A DNA stretch of 64,000 nucleotides from Mycobacterium spongiae (GTDB lineage Bacteria > Actinomycetota > Actinomycetes > Mycobacteriales > Mycobacteriaceae): the NCBI RefSeq assembly GCF_018278905.1, contig NZ_CP046600.1:5270001-5334000 (forward strand), read 5' to 3'. Within the stretch, counting starts at the first letter, position 1, and each line of letters opens with the position of its first letter. The notes below the pieces were generated by a model that saw only the letters and a list, made by a program, of their open reading frames with translations, made no database searches and was not told where the DNA came from. Shown piece by piece: positions 31,869 to 44,811 of this stretch. Made by a program: the position numbers and the translations under genes.

Positions 31869-33199
31869 CAGGCGGGCCTGCCGTCATCGGCGACATCCCA
31901 TGCCAGGCGGACGCCGGAGAAGATCTGCCGGCGGTACGGGTGATCCCAGTTGCGGAAGCTAGGCCTCAGGATCGCGGGCTCCACCGCCCACGATCCGCCC
32001 CGCAGCACCCGATAGTCGCCGTCGAAAAAGGGCTGTGAGTAGCGCTCGTAGATCATCGGGACAAAGCCCGGCCAGGGTCGCAAGGGTGAAGTGGTCCACT
32101 CCCAGACATCGCCCAGCATCTGCTCGGCTCCGTATGCCGAAGCGCCGGCTGGGTAAGCACCGACCGGCGCCGGACGCAGCGATGAACCACCGAGATTTGC
32201 TCGGGCCGCAACGTTTGCCGCGGGCTCCTCTGAGGGCACCTCGGAACCCCAGGGGAAGCGACGCCGAGTATTCGTCGCCGGATCCCACGCGCAGGCCTTC
32301 TCCCATTCGATCTCGGTGGGCAGCCGCGCGCCGGCCCACGCTGCATATGCTTCGGCCTCGAAGTAGGTGACATGCTGCACTGGCTCGTCGTCGGGAATGT
32401 CCTCAACGTGGCCGAACCTGGTCCGCGTTCGGCCGCCGGAATTCCAGAACTGCGGGGCGGTGAGGCCGGCGTGTTGGCGGTGCTTCCAGCCGCGCGTGGA
32501 CCACCACTGTGGCTGGGCGTAGCCGCCATCGTCGATGAATTGCTGCCATTCGCCGTTGGTGACCGGGACCCGACCAATCCGGAATGCCGGCACGTCAACG
32601 GTGTGCGCGGGGCGTTCATTGTCCAATGAGTAGGGTTCGGTCCCCACATCCACGCCCAGCACGAACGATCCGCCCGGAACCGCTACCGATGTTCCGGCCA
32701 CGCCCGGCCGACCCGCGGGCAGGGTGGACGATTCGGTCAACAATGGCGGCCCACTGCGCAGGTTCAGTGCCTGCAGCATGGTCTCGTCGTGCTGGTTTTC
32801 GTGGCTGATTACCAGGCCGAACGCAAAGTCACCGGCAGAACCGGGAGGGCTGTCCGGAAGGGCGTCCAGAGCATCCAGCGCGGCCGACCGGACCGTACGG
32901 CAATATGACCGCGCTCGCTGGGGCGACAACAACGGCAGATCCACCCGGCTGGCGCGGGAGTGCTCGAACGCATCGTAGAGACCTTCGACTGCCGCCGGCA
33001 GAATCCCGGGCCGATCCCGGTCGCCATGGCGCAAAAGCCAATATTCTTCCTGCTGACCGATATGCGCCAAGTCCCAAACCAGGGGGCTCATCAAGGGGTC
33101 GTACTGACGACAGAGCTCGGCGTCGTCGAAATCGACCAGACGCAGCGTGCGGGTCCGCGCCCGCTCTAGATCGCGGGCCAGTTTTTCCGACGAGGTCAC
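31868..33199 (-). CDS. egtB: EgtB, iron-dependent sulfoxide synthase
   Basis: 443 residues, GTG start within a GTGA overlap with egtA. The N-terminal DinB-like domain carries the iron ligands ([13 protein letters not shown] and [11 protein letters not shown]), followed by an FGE-sulfatase-type domain (about 190-440: [49 protein letters not shown]). It uses O2 to join gamma-glutamylcysteine and hercynine as the sulfoxide. The use of gamma-glutamylcysteine explains the egtA gene just upstream. Confidence 0.96.
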   Translation of the reverse strand: MTSSEKLARDLERARTRTLRLVDFDDAELCRQYDPLMSPLVWDLAHIGQQEEYWLLRHGDRDRPGILPAAVEGLYDAFEHSRASRVDLPLLSPQRARSYCRTVRSAALDALDALPDSPPGSAGDFAFGLVISHENQHDETMLQALNLRSGPPLLTESSTLPAGRPGVAGTSVAVPGGSFVLGVDVGTEPYSLDNERPAHTVDVPAFRIGRVPVTNGEWQQFIDDGGYAQPQWWSTRGWKHRQHAGLTAPQFWNSGGRTRTRFGHVEDIPDDEPVQHVTYFEAEAYAAWAGARLPTEIEWEKACAWDPATNTRRRFPWGSEVPSEEPAANVAARANLGGSSLRPAPVGAYPAGASAYGAEQMLGDVWEWTTSPLRPWPGFVPMIYERYSQPFFDGDYRVLRGGSWAVEPAILRPSFRNWDHPYRRQIFSGVRLAWDVADDGRPA

Positions 33200-34485
33200 A
33201 GCCCCCCTTGTGCCAACCGCGAGACCGTCGGCGCGATGCCGTGCTCGATCACCCGATCGGAAAAGTCATCCGCCGCGCAGCGGCCCCGGTCAACGTCGTG
33301 CATCAGCCGCTCCATCGCGGCGGTCAACTCAGCAGGCGCCCGCTCAGCGGCCACGGACAGACACCGGTTGGCTGCTAGGTATAGCTGTCGGTCGCGCAGA
33401 CCGATACGGGCCGCGGTATCCCAGGCAGTCGTGACCGGTTCGACGGCCTCCGCCGCCAGATCGGCTGCAACCGGGTCGTCGAGCAGCGTTACCAGGGTGA
33501 ACAACACGGCAGGCCAGACTTCATCGGGCAGGGTGTCTAGATACCGGATTTCCAGCCACTGCCGCGGGCGCACCGGCGGGAACAGGGTGGTCAGGTGATA
33601 GTCGAGGTCGGCGACGGTCGGGCGGCGACCACCGAGCAGGACTCGGCCGTCTGCCCAGTGGGCGAAGGGCACATAGTGCGTGACGGCCATGGCGTCGGGA
33701 CTGTGCACCAGCATCACGGGCGCCTTCAAGGCGTAGCGAGCCCAGTCGGTGCGCGGGTCATCGCCGCTCGCACCCAAGATCGGCCCACACCGCGCAGAGT
33801 CCATCTGGCCCCACACCCGCTGGCGGGTGGAAACCCAGCCCGAGAACTCGCCGCCCAGAAGCGGCGAGTTGGCGGCAATCGCGATCATGGTCGGCCCGAG
33901 GGCGTGGGCCAGCCGCACTCGCGCCGCCCAGCCGGCTTGTGGACCGGCATCGACGTTGACCTGGATCGAGGCTGTCGACGTCATCATCGCCGCACCGGCG
34001 ACACCAGACTGACTAGCGGCAAAGAACTGTTCCATCGCGCGGTACCGCGCTCCCGGGTTGACGCGTTTCGCTGGCCGTAGCGGATCCGCACCGAGAAAGA
34101 CCAATCCCAGTCCGGCTCCGGAGAAGGCCGCCCGCAGCACCGCTTGGTCGCGAGCCATGGCCTCGATCGCTGACGCAATGCCATCGCTGGGTGGTCCCGA
34201 CAGCTCGACCGCGCCGCCGGGTTCCACACTGACCACGCTGCCGCCAGGCAGGGGGCGCAGCCACCCGAGCACATCGGTGATTTCGTCCCAGCTCGGCCGG
34301 CGCTGCGGGTCCGCGGGGTCATAGCAGTGCGCCTCGATTTCCAGGCCCACGGATTGCACCGGACCATCGACGAGACAGCCGTCAGTGATGTACTCGGCGG
34401 CGTCGGACGAGCTGGTGATCTCGACGCCAGCTGGGCCGGCGCCGTCCAGCTGAGAGGCCGCGGCGGTGATGGCGGCGAGCGTCAT
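33196..34485 (-). CDS. egtA: EgtA (GshA), glutamate-cysteine ligase
   Basis: 429 residues from ATG 34485 ([15 protein letters not shown]), with AGGGAT just before it. The frame extends to 34512, but that start has no such site and the H37Rv protein begins at the matching Met. GCS2-type ligase ([11 protein letters not shown] carries metal-binding Glu residues; SIQVNVDAG). It makes gamma-glutamylcysteine, the sulfur donor for EgtB. First gene of the egt operon. Mycobacteria use it for ergothioneine, not glutathione. Confidence 0.95.
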   Translation of the reverse strand: MTLAAITAAASQLDGAGPAGVEITSSSDAAEYITDGCLVDGPVQSVGLEIEAHCYDPADPQRRPSWDEITDVLGWLRPLPGGSVVSVEPGGAVELSGPPSDGIASAIEAMARDQAVLRAAFSGAGLGLVFLGADPLRPAKRVNPGARYRAMEQFFAASQSGVAGAAMMTSTASIQVNVDAGPQAGWAARVRLAHALGPTMIAIAANSPLLGGEFSGWVSTRQRVWGQMDSARCGPILGASGDDPRTDWARYALKAPVMLVHSPDAMAVTHYVPFAHWADGRVLLGGRRPTVADLDYHLTTLFPPVRPRQWLEIRYLDTLPDEVWPAVLFTLVTLLDDPVAADLAAEAVEPVTTAWDTAARIGLRDRQLYLAANRCLSVAAERAPAELTAAMERLMHDVDRGRCAADDFSDRVIEHGIAPTVSRLAQGGL

Positions 34486-34508
34486 ATCACGATCCCTCCG
34501 AGCACCGA

Positions 34509-34524
34509 GCATGCCCGGGCATGC
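34509..34524. promoter_or_regulatory. 16-bp perfect palindrome before the egt operon
   Basis: GCATGCCCGGGCATGC is a perfect palindrome, ending 24 bp before the egtA ATG and next to its ribosome binding site. Candidate operator or 5' UTR hairpin. Confidence 0.45.
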
Positions 34525-34659
34525 CCTGTGGACAGTTGGCTGCGCGGCTCCCAGAACTCTCCCAGAACCATAGCCGCCACCACTTCATCCTCCGGACCAC
34601 CCCGACATATTCCCGCTGCAGACGGCGTAGCTCACCCCTGGCACCCAAGTTTCCGCTCG

Positions 34660-35325
34660 CTACTGGCCCAGGGTGTTCTGCATTGCCCCAGCTAGGACGT
34701 TGACCGCAGGACCGGCGTTGCCCGATTGGCAAACCTTGGCCTGCAGCAACACATTCTCAAGCAGCCGGGTTTGATCGAAACACCGTCGATCGGTGCCCGC
34801 TTCCTGCTTGACCCACGCCGCCGACGATATCGGGGTGCCGGTCGGTGGCCCACCGGCGAACGACCACACCTGGGTGCTCCCGTCGTCCAAGTGCATTGCG
34901 GTGGTCTGTCCGGAACAGCCCGCGGTTCGATCGACGACGCGATGGAATGCGCGTTCTGCAGACTCGTTGGTCGCGAACACCCCGACCGCCTGCTTCGCGT
35001 AGTGGGTTTGGTCGGTAGCGGAGGTTTGCGTGGTGGCCCCATTGAACGACGCGAGATCGGGGTCGTCGTACACCTCCGACAGCCCGATGTCCGCCCAGTT
35101 GTTGCACGCCGGCAGATCAACCCAATACGCCTGGAATGGCCGGGTGAACACCGACTCCCACCGCATCGGTGCCCCGATGATATTGCCGACTGAACCCTTA
35201 CCGAGAACGGCGTAGGACACAACTCCCGGTTCGGAAGGGTTGGCCCAAACCCGAGCCACCGGGAGCGCTGCCCCAACGGCCAGCCCGAGCAACACCGCAG
35301 CAGCGCTGATCCGAGTCCAGTGCAT
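34660..35325 (-). CDS. Secreted PknH-C-like sensor-domain protein (Rv3705c type)
   Basis: 221 residues when started at ATG 35325 (MHWTRISAAAVLLGLAVGAA). The longer frame to 35451 has no signal-like start. The first 25-30 residues are a signal peptide or anchor ending near VARVWA. The rest resembles the extracellular sensor domain of PknH-type kinases: paired cysteines (DLPACNNWADIG, RTAGCSGQTTA, DRRCFDQTR, AKVCQSG) and an aromatic FAGGPP turn. Exported protein of unknown function. It lies 174 bp upstream of the egt operon on the same strand. Confidence 0.8.
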   Translation of the reverse strand: MHWTRISAAAVLLGLAVGAALPVARVWANPSEPGVVSYAVLGKGSVGNIIGAPMRWESVFTRPFQAYWVDLPACNNWADIGLSEVYDDPDLASFNGATTQTSATDQTHYAKQAVGVFATNESAERAFHRVVDRTAGCSGQTTAMHLDDGSTQVWSFAGGPPTGTPISSAAWVKQEAGTDRRCFDQTRLLENVLLQAKVCQSGNAGPAVNVLAGAMQNTLGQ

Positions 35326-35586
35326 CGCCCGTCGCAAAATTCCGCTAGACCGTCGCCACCATGTCGACGTCGACCTTGCCGCGGGCGGACCCGGAATGGC
35401 CGTCACGACTGCCGCCAGTCGCGGCGGCTTCCGTGACGCGACCGCCTTCAAACGCCATGGACTCGATCATGCCAGGGCAAGGTTGCGGCACGCGAGCTCC
35501 GACTAGTCGAGCGCGACAAGGCGAAGTCGCGCCACTTTCAGTGCCCGCCGCCTGGCCGTGCGCCGCAACGCTAAGCGCACGACGCG

Positions 35587-35997
35587 CTACGGACGGGTCG
35601 GGGGGGTGTTGGGACTCGGAGTCTGCGGCACTGGTGGCGGCGGACCGGTCGGAACTGCGACGGGACCACCCGGGAAACCGGGGCCGCCCATGCCCGGTGC
35701 CCACGGTCCAGGGAGTCGGTACTGCCACCCGGCCCCTGGACCCGGGCCGCCGGGCCCGGGCGGCATATACATGCCTGGGTGGTAGTTGCGGTGGTGAAAG
35801 CAACGCCCGTGCCCGAGGACGACGGCACCAGAGACGAATATGACCGAGACGATAAACAAGACACCGGCGACGATCACCACCCACGCCGCGGTCTGGTAGA
35901 GCCGGCCCGGCTTCGCCGCTTGCGGGGGCGCCGCGGGTGTGGGTGGCGCTGGGGCGGCGGACGTCGGTTGGGCGGCGGGTTCAGATGCTTCACTCAT
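35587..35997 (-). CDS. Proline-rich single-pass membrane protein (Rv3705A type)
   Basis: 136 residues. N-terminal Pro/Ala-rich cytosolic stretch (about 1-33), one transmembrane helix (WVVIVAGVLFIVSVIFVSGA, about 39-58), a His-rich juxtamembrane patch (GHGRCFHHRNYH) and a Pro/Gly-rich tail. It is a paralogue of the next gene at 36131, with the same TM and His layout. No enzymatic motif. The His cluster could bind metal, which is only a guess. Confidence 0.75.
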   Translation of the reverse strand: MSEASEPAAQPTSAAPAPPTPAAPPQAAKPGRLYQTAAWVVIVAGVLFIVSVIFVSGAVVLGHGRCFHHRNYHPGMYMPPGPGGPGPGAGWQYRLPGPWAPGMGGPGFPGGPVAVPTGPPPPVPQTPSPNTPPTRP

Positions 35998-36072
35998 GCC
36001 TCGAATATCGCCTAGACCTGCAACGACAGTAAAGGGTTCTAGCCAGAAAGTTATGAGGAATTGAGGTGAAGT

Positions 36073-36108
36073 GGCTAGCCCGGTGCTCGGATGAGCACCG
36101 GGCTAGCC
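36073..36108 (-). terminator. Strong hairpin after the Rv3706c-type gene
   Basis: Perfect 16-bp arms (GGCTAGCCCGGTGCTC and its complement) around a 4-base loop, starting 22 bp after the stop at 36131. There is no U-run, as is common for mycobacterial terminators. Most likely ends minus-strand transcription. Confidence 0.7.
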
Positions 36109-36130
36109 GGGGTGGAGGTAGCGGGGCGGC

Positions 36131-36475
36131 TCAGGGAGTCGGCGCCGCGGAGGGAGAGACCGCGGATGGCAGCTGACCAGGCCCGGCGGGGCCGGTGCCG
36201 GGACGCATGGCCGGGGCTCCGCCATGGGGCATTCCCGGGCGCAACATCATCGCAGGATGTTTGTGGTTGCGGTGGTGACGGAAGCCGTCGTGACCGGAGT
36301 GCATGCCCAGTCGGAATCCGGTGAAGAAGATGACCGCGACGATAAACACGATCCCGGCGACGGTGACGACCCATGCCGCGGCCTTGAACACCTTGGGGGT
36401 TTGGTGGACGGCCGGTGCCGCCGGCGGTGGTGCGGGAGATGTCTGCGCTATTGAGCTTTCAGGGATTTCGTTCAT
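36131..36475 (-). CDS. Proline-rich single-pass membrane protein (Rv3706c type)
   Basis: 114 residues, paralogue of the protein at 35587: Pro/Ala-rich N-terminus, one TM helix (WVVTVAGIVFIVAVIFFTGF, about 35-54), a His-rich segment (HSGHDGFRHHRNHKHP) and a Pro/Gly/Met-rich tail. Both genes are on the minus strand, and the hairpin at 36073 lies between them, so they are probably separate transcripts. Function unknown. Confidence 0.75.
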   Translation of the reverse strand: MNEIPESSIAQTSPAPPPAAPAVHQTPKVFKAAAWVVTVAGIVFIVAVIFFTGFRLGMHSGHDGFRHHRNHKHPAMMLRPGMPHGGAPAMRPGTGPAGPGQLPSAVSPSAAPTP

Positions 36476-36787
36476 GTGTCGAATGATGCCTGGGTAAACA
36501 GTGGTACTGGCTTTGCTATGGCTATGTAGCGGCTGTGAGCTTCAGTCCCCCTCGAAAAGACAAGAACAGCCCGTAGTTGGCGAACCGGCGAGCTGGGCGG
36601 CTAACGGGGCTTGAACAGATGGTGAACCGTTTCTGGGCGGCGGCCGGCCGGCATCACCAGTTCGGCACCCGCACAGACACATTGGACCTGGCGATCCCCA
36701 AAATGCGTCTTGGCTAAGACTTCCCACGTGGTCAACATCCATGCGCTAGTCGCGGTCGGGTCAACGCCCGTCGAGTAGCCTGTCTCC
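36476..36787. other. Intergenic region with one doubtful small ORF
   Basis: Between two divergent genes. On the minus strand 36601-36738 could encode 45 residues (MLTTWEVLAKTHFGDRQVQC... ending HHLFKPR). The frame can start as far up as 36789, opposite the TetR start. It has protein-like composition with a CVC motif but no recognised family. No other gene seen. Confidence 0.35.
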
Positions 36788-37471
36788 ATGGCTGGTTCCT
36801 ACCGGAGGCTCTTGCCGGAGGATCGTCGGGCCGAGTTGCTCGTGTTGGGCTCTGAAGTGTTCGGGTCCCGCCCGTATGACGAGGTGCGCCTCGATGAGAT
36901 CGCGGCGCAGGCTGGCATATCGCGGGCTCTGATGTATCACTACTTTCGCGACAAGAAGGCGTTCTTCGCGGCGGTGATGTTCGCCGAGGGACAGCGGCTG
37001 TTCGATCTGGTCAACGCTATGAGCGCGGAAGTCAAAGAGGTCAGTATCGATGGAGGCCGGTCGCTGTTTGAATGGCTACGGGACGCAATATTGGTCTACC
37101 TGCGCCACGACGAGGCTCACCCACATAGCGCGTGGGTGAGCTATGTCGAGTGGGGTCGTTCGGAGTCGTTTTTAAGAGCCACCGAGGACATCGATTTCCG
37201 ACGGTCGGTGGACATGGTCATGACCGTCCTCGATCGGATAACGAATTCGGCGATGACCACAGATTCGCGAGGAGCGGTCCAAGCGACGGTATCCAGTTGG
37301 ATGGGCCTGGCAGTCGAGTCCTGCAACCAACGGGTCATCGATCCTTCGCTCGACGCCGCTTTGTTGGCCGACACGTGCGCAGACATGCTGCTCGACGCGC
37401 TGGGTCGGCTGCCCGGGCTACCAGCCGACTTCGTGAACGCAATCACGCAACGCTCCAAAACGGACGTGTGA
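36788..37471 (+). CDS. TetR-family regulator
   Basis: 227 residues. N-terminal helix-turn-helix about 15-60: ELLVLGSEVFGSRPYDEVRL, then DEIAAQAGISRALMYHYFRD and KKAFFAAVM, a standard TetR_N domain. The C-terminal part (about 70-227) is a ligand domain of no assigned subfamily. It lies alone on the plus strand, convergent with the broken DUF4185 gene. I do not recall it at this place in H37Rv. Target unknown. Confidence 0.88.
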   Translation: MAGSYRRLLPEDRRAELLVLGSEVFGSRPYDEVRLDEIAAQAGISRALMYHYFRDKKAFFAAVMFAEGQRLFDLVNAMSAEVKEVSIDGGRSLFEWLRDAILVYLRHDEAHPHSAWVSYVEWGRSESFLRATEDIDFRRSVDMVMTVLDRITNSAMTTDSRGAVQATVSSWMGLAVESCNQRVIDPSLDAALLADTCADMLLDALGRLPGLPADFVNAITQRSKTDV

Positions 37472-37591
37472 TCCGTCCTTGTAACCAGACGCGATGCACC
37501 CCAACCGCAGGGCTGTCGCCGGCGTGTCCGAGCAGACTGTTCGATCTACTGCCGACGCTCGGCGGACGGAGGACTGAAATGTGGCCTTTGA

Positions 37592-37964
37592 TCAAGGCTT
37601 GAAGGGATTGACCGCGAACTGAATCACCCGGTACGGCGCGTTACCCCACTCCCTGGCCGGCGAAGCTGTCCCCGCATACCTGAAGCAGTTCGCTGGGGAA
37701 TTCCACAAACTCGCAGAGTTCCGTGGCACCGATGCCATAGTCCCCGGTGGGCGTTCCAGTGCCCGCTGTCGGGCCGATTCGGAGCACTTGCCCCGGTACC
37801 AGGGGTGGCAGAATCGGGCCCGGCGCCGGTGCGGGAGGATCAGCGCGTGCCGATCCGAGCGTATCGGAAAAATACTGGGGTATAACCAAACACATCACCA
37901 AAGCGACCAGAGGCAGGCAGACCGCGGCCGGCCAGGTGCGTGCAACCTTCGCCCGCGGTTCCAA
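37592..37964 (-). pseudogene. DUF4185 protein (Rv3707c type) with internal deletion
   Basis: The first 107 codons from a TTG at 37964 encode a signal/TM start (PLVALVMCLVIPQYFSDTLG) and the opening of the DUF4185 domain (YGIGATELCEFVEFPSELLQ then VCGDSFAGQGVG), followed at once by TAA. One frame over, the bases right at that point read GNAPYRVIQFAVNPFKP and stop at 37592-37594, which looks like the natural C-terminus. The middle (about 200 residues in H37Rv Rv3707c, 336 residues) is missing, and the join shifts the frame. It begins 6 bp after asd and was probably cotranscribed with it. Confidence 0.75.
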
Positions 37965-37970
37965 TACGGG

Positions 37971-39014
<1,044 letters not shown>

Positions 39015-39533
39015 CTATCGCCCCGTCCCCGCGTAGACCGTCGCGGCCTCCTCGCCACCGAGGCCGAACGCCTCGTGCAGGGCGACCACCGCTTTGTCCA
39101 GTTCGGTGTCTCGACACAGCACCGAAATGCGGATCTCCGAGGTCGAGATCAGCTCGATGTTGACTCCAACAGCGGCCAACGCCTCACAGAAGGTCGCCGT
39201 GACTCCGGGGTGGCTGCGCATGCCCGCACCGATCAACGACACCTTGCCGATGTGATCGTCGTAGAGCAATTGGGTGAAGCCGATCTCGCCTTTGAGGGAA
39301 TCCAGCTTGGCCACGGCGACCGGCCCCGCGTCGCGGGAGCAGGTGAAAGTGATGTCGGTCTTGCCATCCTCGACCTTGGAGACGTTCTGCAGCACCATGT
39401 CGATGTTGACGTCGGCCTCGGCGACGGCCCGGAACACCTTGGCCGCGTATCCCGGGGTGTCAGGCAGCCCGACAACGGTCACTTTGGCTTCGCTGCGGTC
39501 GTGCGCGACGCCGGTCAGGATGGGGTCTTCCAT
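39015..39533 (-). CDS. ask: Aspartate kinase beta subunit (internal start)
   Basis: In-frame ATG at 39533 (codon 250 of ask, [17 protein letters not shown]) gives exactly 172 residues holding only the ACT regulatory domains. That matches the alpha/beta arrangement known for mycobacterial and corynebacterial aspartokinase. Internal translation is inferred from the family. Confidence 0.6.
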   Translation of the reverse strand: MEDPILTGVAHDRSEAKVTVVGLPDTPGYAAKVFRAVAEADVNIDMVLQNVSKVEDGKTDITFTCSRDAGPVAVAKLDSLKGEIGFTQLLYDDHIGKVSLIGAGMRSHPGVTATFCEALAAVGVNIELISTSEIRISVLCRDTELDKAVVALHEAFGLGGEEAATVYAGTGR

Positions 39534-40280
39534 GGGTATGTCCTTGATCGATCCGACAACGAAGGTGCCTGGCTTGTCCGAGTACGACGACCGGACATGC
39601 ACTGGAATGTTGTGGCGGCGTGCGTATTCCACGCATCGAAGCATGAGCACTTTGGCGCCGCAGGCCGCCATTTCGAGCATTTCCTCGAACGTTACTGTGT
39701 CCAGCTTGCGGGCGTTGTGCACGATGCGCGGGTCCGCGCTGAAGATGCCGTCCACGTCGGTGTAGATCTCGCACACGTCAGCGCCCAACGCCGCGGCCAG
39801 CGCGACCGCAGTCGTGTCCGAGCCGCCGCGGCCCAGGGTCGTCACATCCTTGCTGTCTTGGCTGACCCCTTGGAAGCCGGCAACGAGCACGATCGAACCT
39901 TGCTCGAGAGCGGACTGTAGCCGCCCGGGGGTGACGTCGATGATCTTTGCGTTGCCGTGCGTGCCGGTGGTGATGACCCCAGCTTGGGAGCCCGTGAACG
40001 ATCGGGCCTGGGCACCCTGCGATTCGATTGCCATCGCCACCAGCGCGTTGGAGATCCGTTCACCGGCGGTCAGCAGCATGTCAAGTTCGCGAGGCGGCGG
40101 GACCGGGCATACCTGCTGAGCCAGGTCCATGAGGTCATCGGTGGTGTCGCCCATCGCCGAGACGACCACGACGGTGTCGTTGCCGTGCTTTTTGGTATCG
40201 ACGATGCGTTCGGCGACGCGGCGAATCCGCTCGGCGTCAGCCACCGATGATCCGCCGTACTTCTGCACGACGAGCGCCAC
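39015..40280 (-). CDS. ask: Aspartate kinase (alpha form)
   Basis: 421 residues, the length of H37Rv Ask. Kinase domain about 1-245 ([35 protein letters not shown]) and two ACT domains in the C-terminal third ([35 protein letters not shown]) that mediate feedback by lysine/threonine. First step of the aspartate pathway, in operon with asd. Confidence 0.97.
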   Translation of the reverse strand: MALVVQKYGGSSVADAERIRRVAERIVDTKKHGNDTVVVVSAMGDTTDDLMDLAQQVCPVPPPRELDMLLTAGERISNALVAMAIESQGAQARSFTGSQAGVITTGTHGNAKIIDVTPGRLQSALEQGSIVLVAGFQGVSQDSKDVTTLGRGGSDTTAVALAAALGADVCEIYTDVDGIFSADPRIVHNARKLDTVTFEEMLEMAACGAKVLMLRCVEYARRHNIPVHVRSSYSDKPGTFVVGSIKDIPMEDPILTGVAHDRSEAKVTVVGLPDTPGYAAKVFRAVAEADVNIDMVLQNVSKVEDGKTDITFTCSRDAGPVAVAKLDSLKGEIGFTQLLYDDHIGKVSLIGAGMRSHPGVTATFCEALAAVGVNIELISTSEIRISVLCRDTELDKAVVALHEAFGLGGEEAATVYAGTGR

Positions 40281-40426
40281 TGTTTTTCTTCCTTGTTTCG
40301 GATTTGCTGCACTGGATCGGGTTTAGTCCACAACAGGATACGTGTCGGCGCATCGTGAATTTCGTCGTGATGCTCGGCTTTGCAGCCTGCGGCTTCGGCG
40401 CGGTTTTCGCCAAGGCACCGATCGGG

Positions 40427-40432
40427 TAGAGT
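40427..40432 (+). promoter_or_regulatory. -10 element of the leuA leader
   Basis: TAGAGT fits the mycobacterial TANNNT -10 and ends 8 bp before the leader GTG at 40441, so the leader peptide could be read from a leaderless transcript. It lies in the small inverted repeat GTAGA-GT-TCTAC (40426-40437). Confidence 0.5.
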
Positions 40433-40440
40433 TCTACAAC

Positions 40441-40475
40441 GTGACGTGGGTGCTCCTCCTCCGACGCCGCGACGG

Positions 40476-40482
<7 letters not shown>
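40441..40482 (+). CDS. leuL: leuA leader peptide
   Basis: GTG start, 13 residues MTWVLLLRRRDGV then TGA. Three consecutive leucine CTC codons, as expected for ribosome-mediated attenuation of leucine synthesis. Directly followed by the competing hairpins. Confidence 0.75.
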
Positions 40483-42961
<2,479 letters not shown>

Positions 42962-42962
<1 letters not shown>

Positions 42963-43411
42963 CAGTATGTGTAGCGCAGCCGCCAGAACATCGTGAGGAA
43001 CGCCGGATAGACCACGATCAGCAACAGATAGCTGGACCACATCGGAAACCACGTGAGCAACGCAACGTCTCTGATCACGTAAGACATGTACACGTGGAGC
43101 GGCACGCTGCCGGCGATGTAGCCGATAGACGCGGTGAACGCTGCCCGATGCCGATTGTTGGCGAACCGGACCCGGTGCCACACCAGGATGCCGGTGATGG
43201 CCGCGTACGTCATCGGGACCAGGAGGATTCGGTCGGTTGTCACGGTCACCGCGTACTTCAGGGCGAGGTCGTCTGCGAAGATCACGCGGTACAGGTGCAT
43301 CACGAACCCGAGCGAGATGGTCAGCATCGCCGCTTCCCGGAAGAAGTAGCCGTGCTCGCGGTAGCTGTGCCACCAGAATTCCCGATCCACTACATTCGTA
43401 GTACCACTCAT
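42962..43411 (-). CDS. Small multipass membrane protein
   Basis: 149 residues from ATG 43411 (MSGTTNVVDREFWWHSYREH). About four TM helices: AAMLTISLGFVMHLYRVIF, ILLVPMTYAAITGILVW, ASIGYIAGSVPLHVYMSYVI, and LLLIVVYPAFLTMFW. No family recognised. Located in the membrane and cotranscribed with the TetR gene that probably controls it, so a stress or efflux-related role is possible but not shown. Confidence 0.78.
43389..43402. promoter_or_regulatory. Operator-like palindrome 1
   Basis: ACTAC-ATTC-GTAGT, 7-20 bp inside the membrane protein coding region, just after its start. Same core as the site at 43426. Confidence 0.6.
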
Positions 43412-43425
43412 GACCGCGACGCTAC

Positions 43426-43441
43426 CACTACGGATGTAGTG
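43426..43441. promoter_or_regulatory. Operator-like palindrome 2
   Basis: CACTAC-GGAT-GTAGTG, 14-30 bp upstream of the membrane protein ATG, with its centre 38 bp from that of site 1. Likely bound by the TetR protein of this operon. Confidence 0.65.
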
Positions 43442-43453
43442 AAACACGCGTCC

Positions 43454-44443
43454 TCAGAAGAGGGTGAACTGCTCGTCAACCCCGGTGGTGTCGGTGAATT
43501 GCTCCATTTTGCTGCCTCCGGCGACGGCACGGATGCAGTCGATGAATTGCGCCTCAGTCACCATCGGCACCCCCAGTTGCCGGGCGTGATAGCCCTTGCC
43601 GTGGCCCGGGTCGGCTTCGTTGCAGATGACCAGCGAGGTCTCACCGTCGACCACGTCGCTGTAGGCCAACCCGGCGCTGAGGATCCGCTCGACGAGCTCC
43701 TCATGAGTCCGTCCCAACTCGGCGGCCAGCGCCACCCGCATACCCTGGACCAGCGGCCTGCCCATGACATAGCGGCCTGGGTTGAGGTACGGACAGGGCA
43801 TCCGCGAGGCGAGAACCTTCAGCGGCCGCAGCTCGTCGTGAGTGACCCGGCCATTCGGCCACCGGCGCCGAGTAACCGGATGTACCGGCAGCCAAATGTC
43901 GAGTTTGCGCGCCCGTTCCAGCGAGGGCACCAAAATCCCGGTCAACACGCGGGCGTCGTCGAACGCGTCGTGCGGCCGTTCCTGAGTCACGCTCCAGTAC
44001 GCGGCGAGCGTCTCCAGCCGCAGGTTGTCGATGCCCAGTTCTAGCCGCCGGGCCAACTCGACAGTGCACATGACAGTGTCGACGGGCAGTTCGGCTTCGG
44101 TGATCTCGGCTTCTGCGGCAAGGAAGGAATAGTCGAACGCAACATTGTGCGCAACGAGGGTGCGGCCGCGCAGCACCTCGACCAGATCGCCAACGATATC
44201 GGCGAACTGCGGTTGATCTTCCAGCATCGCGGCTGTCAAACCGTGCACATGAGTAGGACCCGGATCCACGCCAGGATTGAGCAAGCTGACCACCGATTGC
44301 TCGACCCGGCCGTCGGCGTCCAAGCCAAGAGCCGCAAGGCTGATGATCCGCGCCTGACCCGGCCGAAAGCCCGACGTCTCTACGTCGATAACGGCCCAAC
44401 CCCCATTCGGATCGTTGGCCGGCCGACCCCAGGTTTGCCTCAC
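43454..44443 (-). CDS. dnaQ: DnaQ-like 3'-5' exonuclease with BRCT domain
   Basis: 329 residues, equal to Rv3711c. DEDDh exonuclease domain about 15-175 (WAVIDVETSGFRPGQARI, HNVAFDYSFLAAEAE, HDAFDDARVL) and a BRCT domain at about 225-305 (VQGMRVALAAELGRTHEELV, YHARQLGVPMVTEAQFIDCI). Annotated as Pol III epsilon, but in mycobacteria proofreading is mainly by the DnaE1 PHP domain, so its role in repair or RNA turnover is open. Confidence 0.93.
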   Translation of the reverse strand: MRQTWGRPANDPNGGWAVIDVETSGFRPGQARIISLAALGLDADGRVEQSVVSLLNPGVDPGPTHVHGLTAAMLEDQPQFADIVGDLVEVLRGRTLVAHNVAFDYSFLAAEAEITEAELPVDTVMCTVELARRLELGIDNLRLETLAAYWSVTQERPHDAFDDARVLTGILVPSLERARKLDIWLPVHPVTRRRWPNGRVTHDELRPLKVLASRMPCPYLNPGRYVMGRPLVQGMRVALAAELGRTHEELVERILSAGLAYSDVVDGETSLVICNEADPGHGKGYHARQLGVPMVTEAQFIDCIRAVAGGSKMEQFTDTTGVDEQFTLF

Positions 44444-44525
44444 AAGCTGAGGATGGCATGGCCGAACGACATCACCAGGTCGCCGGGCGACGTGTCGTGA
44501 ATTTAGACCAAAAGGTTATTGGCCG

Positions 44526-44803
44526 CCGCACTCGGCACACAGCGCCGAACTTGCGATCGCACTTAACCCGACGAGGCCGACCCGCTGCACTCGGCACACA
44601 GCGCCGAGCTTGCGATCGCCCTTAACCCGACGAGGCCGACCCGCTGCACTCGGCACACAGCGCCGAACTTGCGATCGCCCTTAACCCGACGAGGCCGACC
44701 CGCTGCACTCGGCACACAGCGCCGAACTTGCGATCGCCCTTAACCCGACGAGGCCGACCCGCTGCACTCGGCACACAGCGCCGAACTTGCGATCGCCCTT
44801 AAA
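44526..44803. repeat. 59-bp VNTR between dnaQ and murT
   Basis: Units start at 44526, 44585, 44644, 44703 and 44762, four full and one of 42 bp, nearly identical (first copy has two changes, second one). No spacer, so not CRISPR. Position and unit length match the M. tuberculosis typing locus VNTR 4156. The last copy ends where the murT -10 element begins. Confidence 0.93.
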
Positions 44804-44805
44804 CT
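44800..44805 (+). promoter_or_regulatory. Candidate -10 element of murT
   Basis: TAAACT (TANNNT) ends 6 bp before the murT GTG, compatible with a leaderless mRNA. In the internal repeat units the same place reads TAACCC, so only the last unit forms the motif. Everything upstream is VNTR. Confidence 0.45.
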
Positions 44806-44811
44806 GCCTGG

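Noticed and set aside
42963..43373. 324-residue TetR protein starting at 43373
   Set aside because: The upstream part is low-complexity Arg/Pro text antisense-like to the membrane gene frame. ATG 42962 begins a proper TetR and shows the TGATG coupling.
44526..44803. CRISPR array
   Set aside because: Units of 59 bp follow each other directly with no variable spacers and no cas genes nearby. A simple VNTR.
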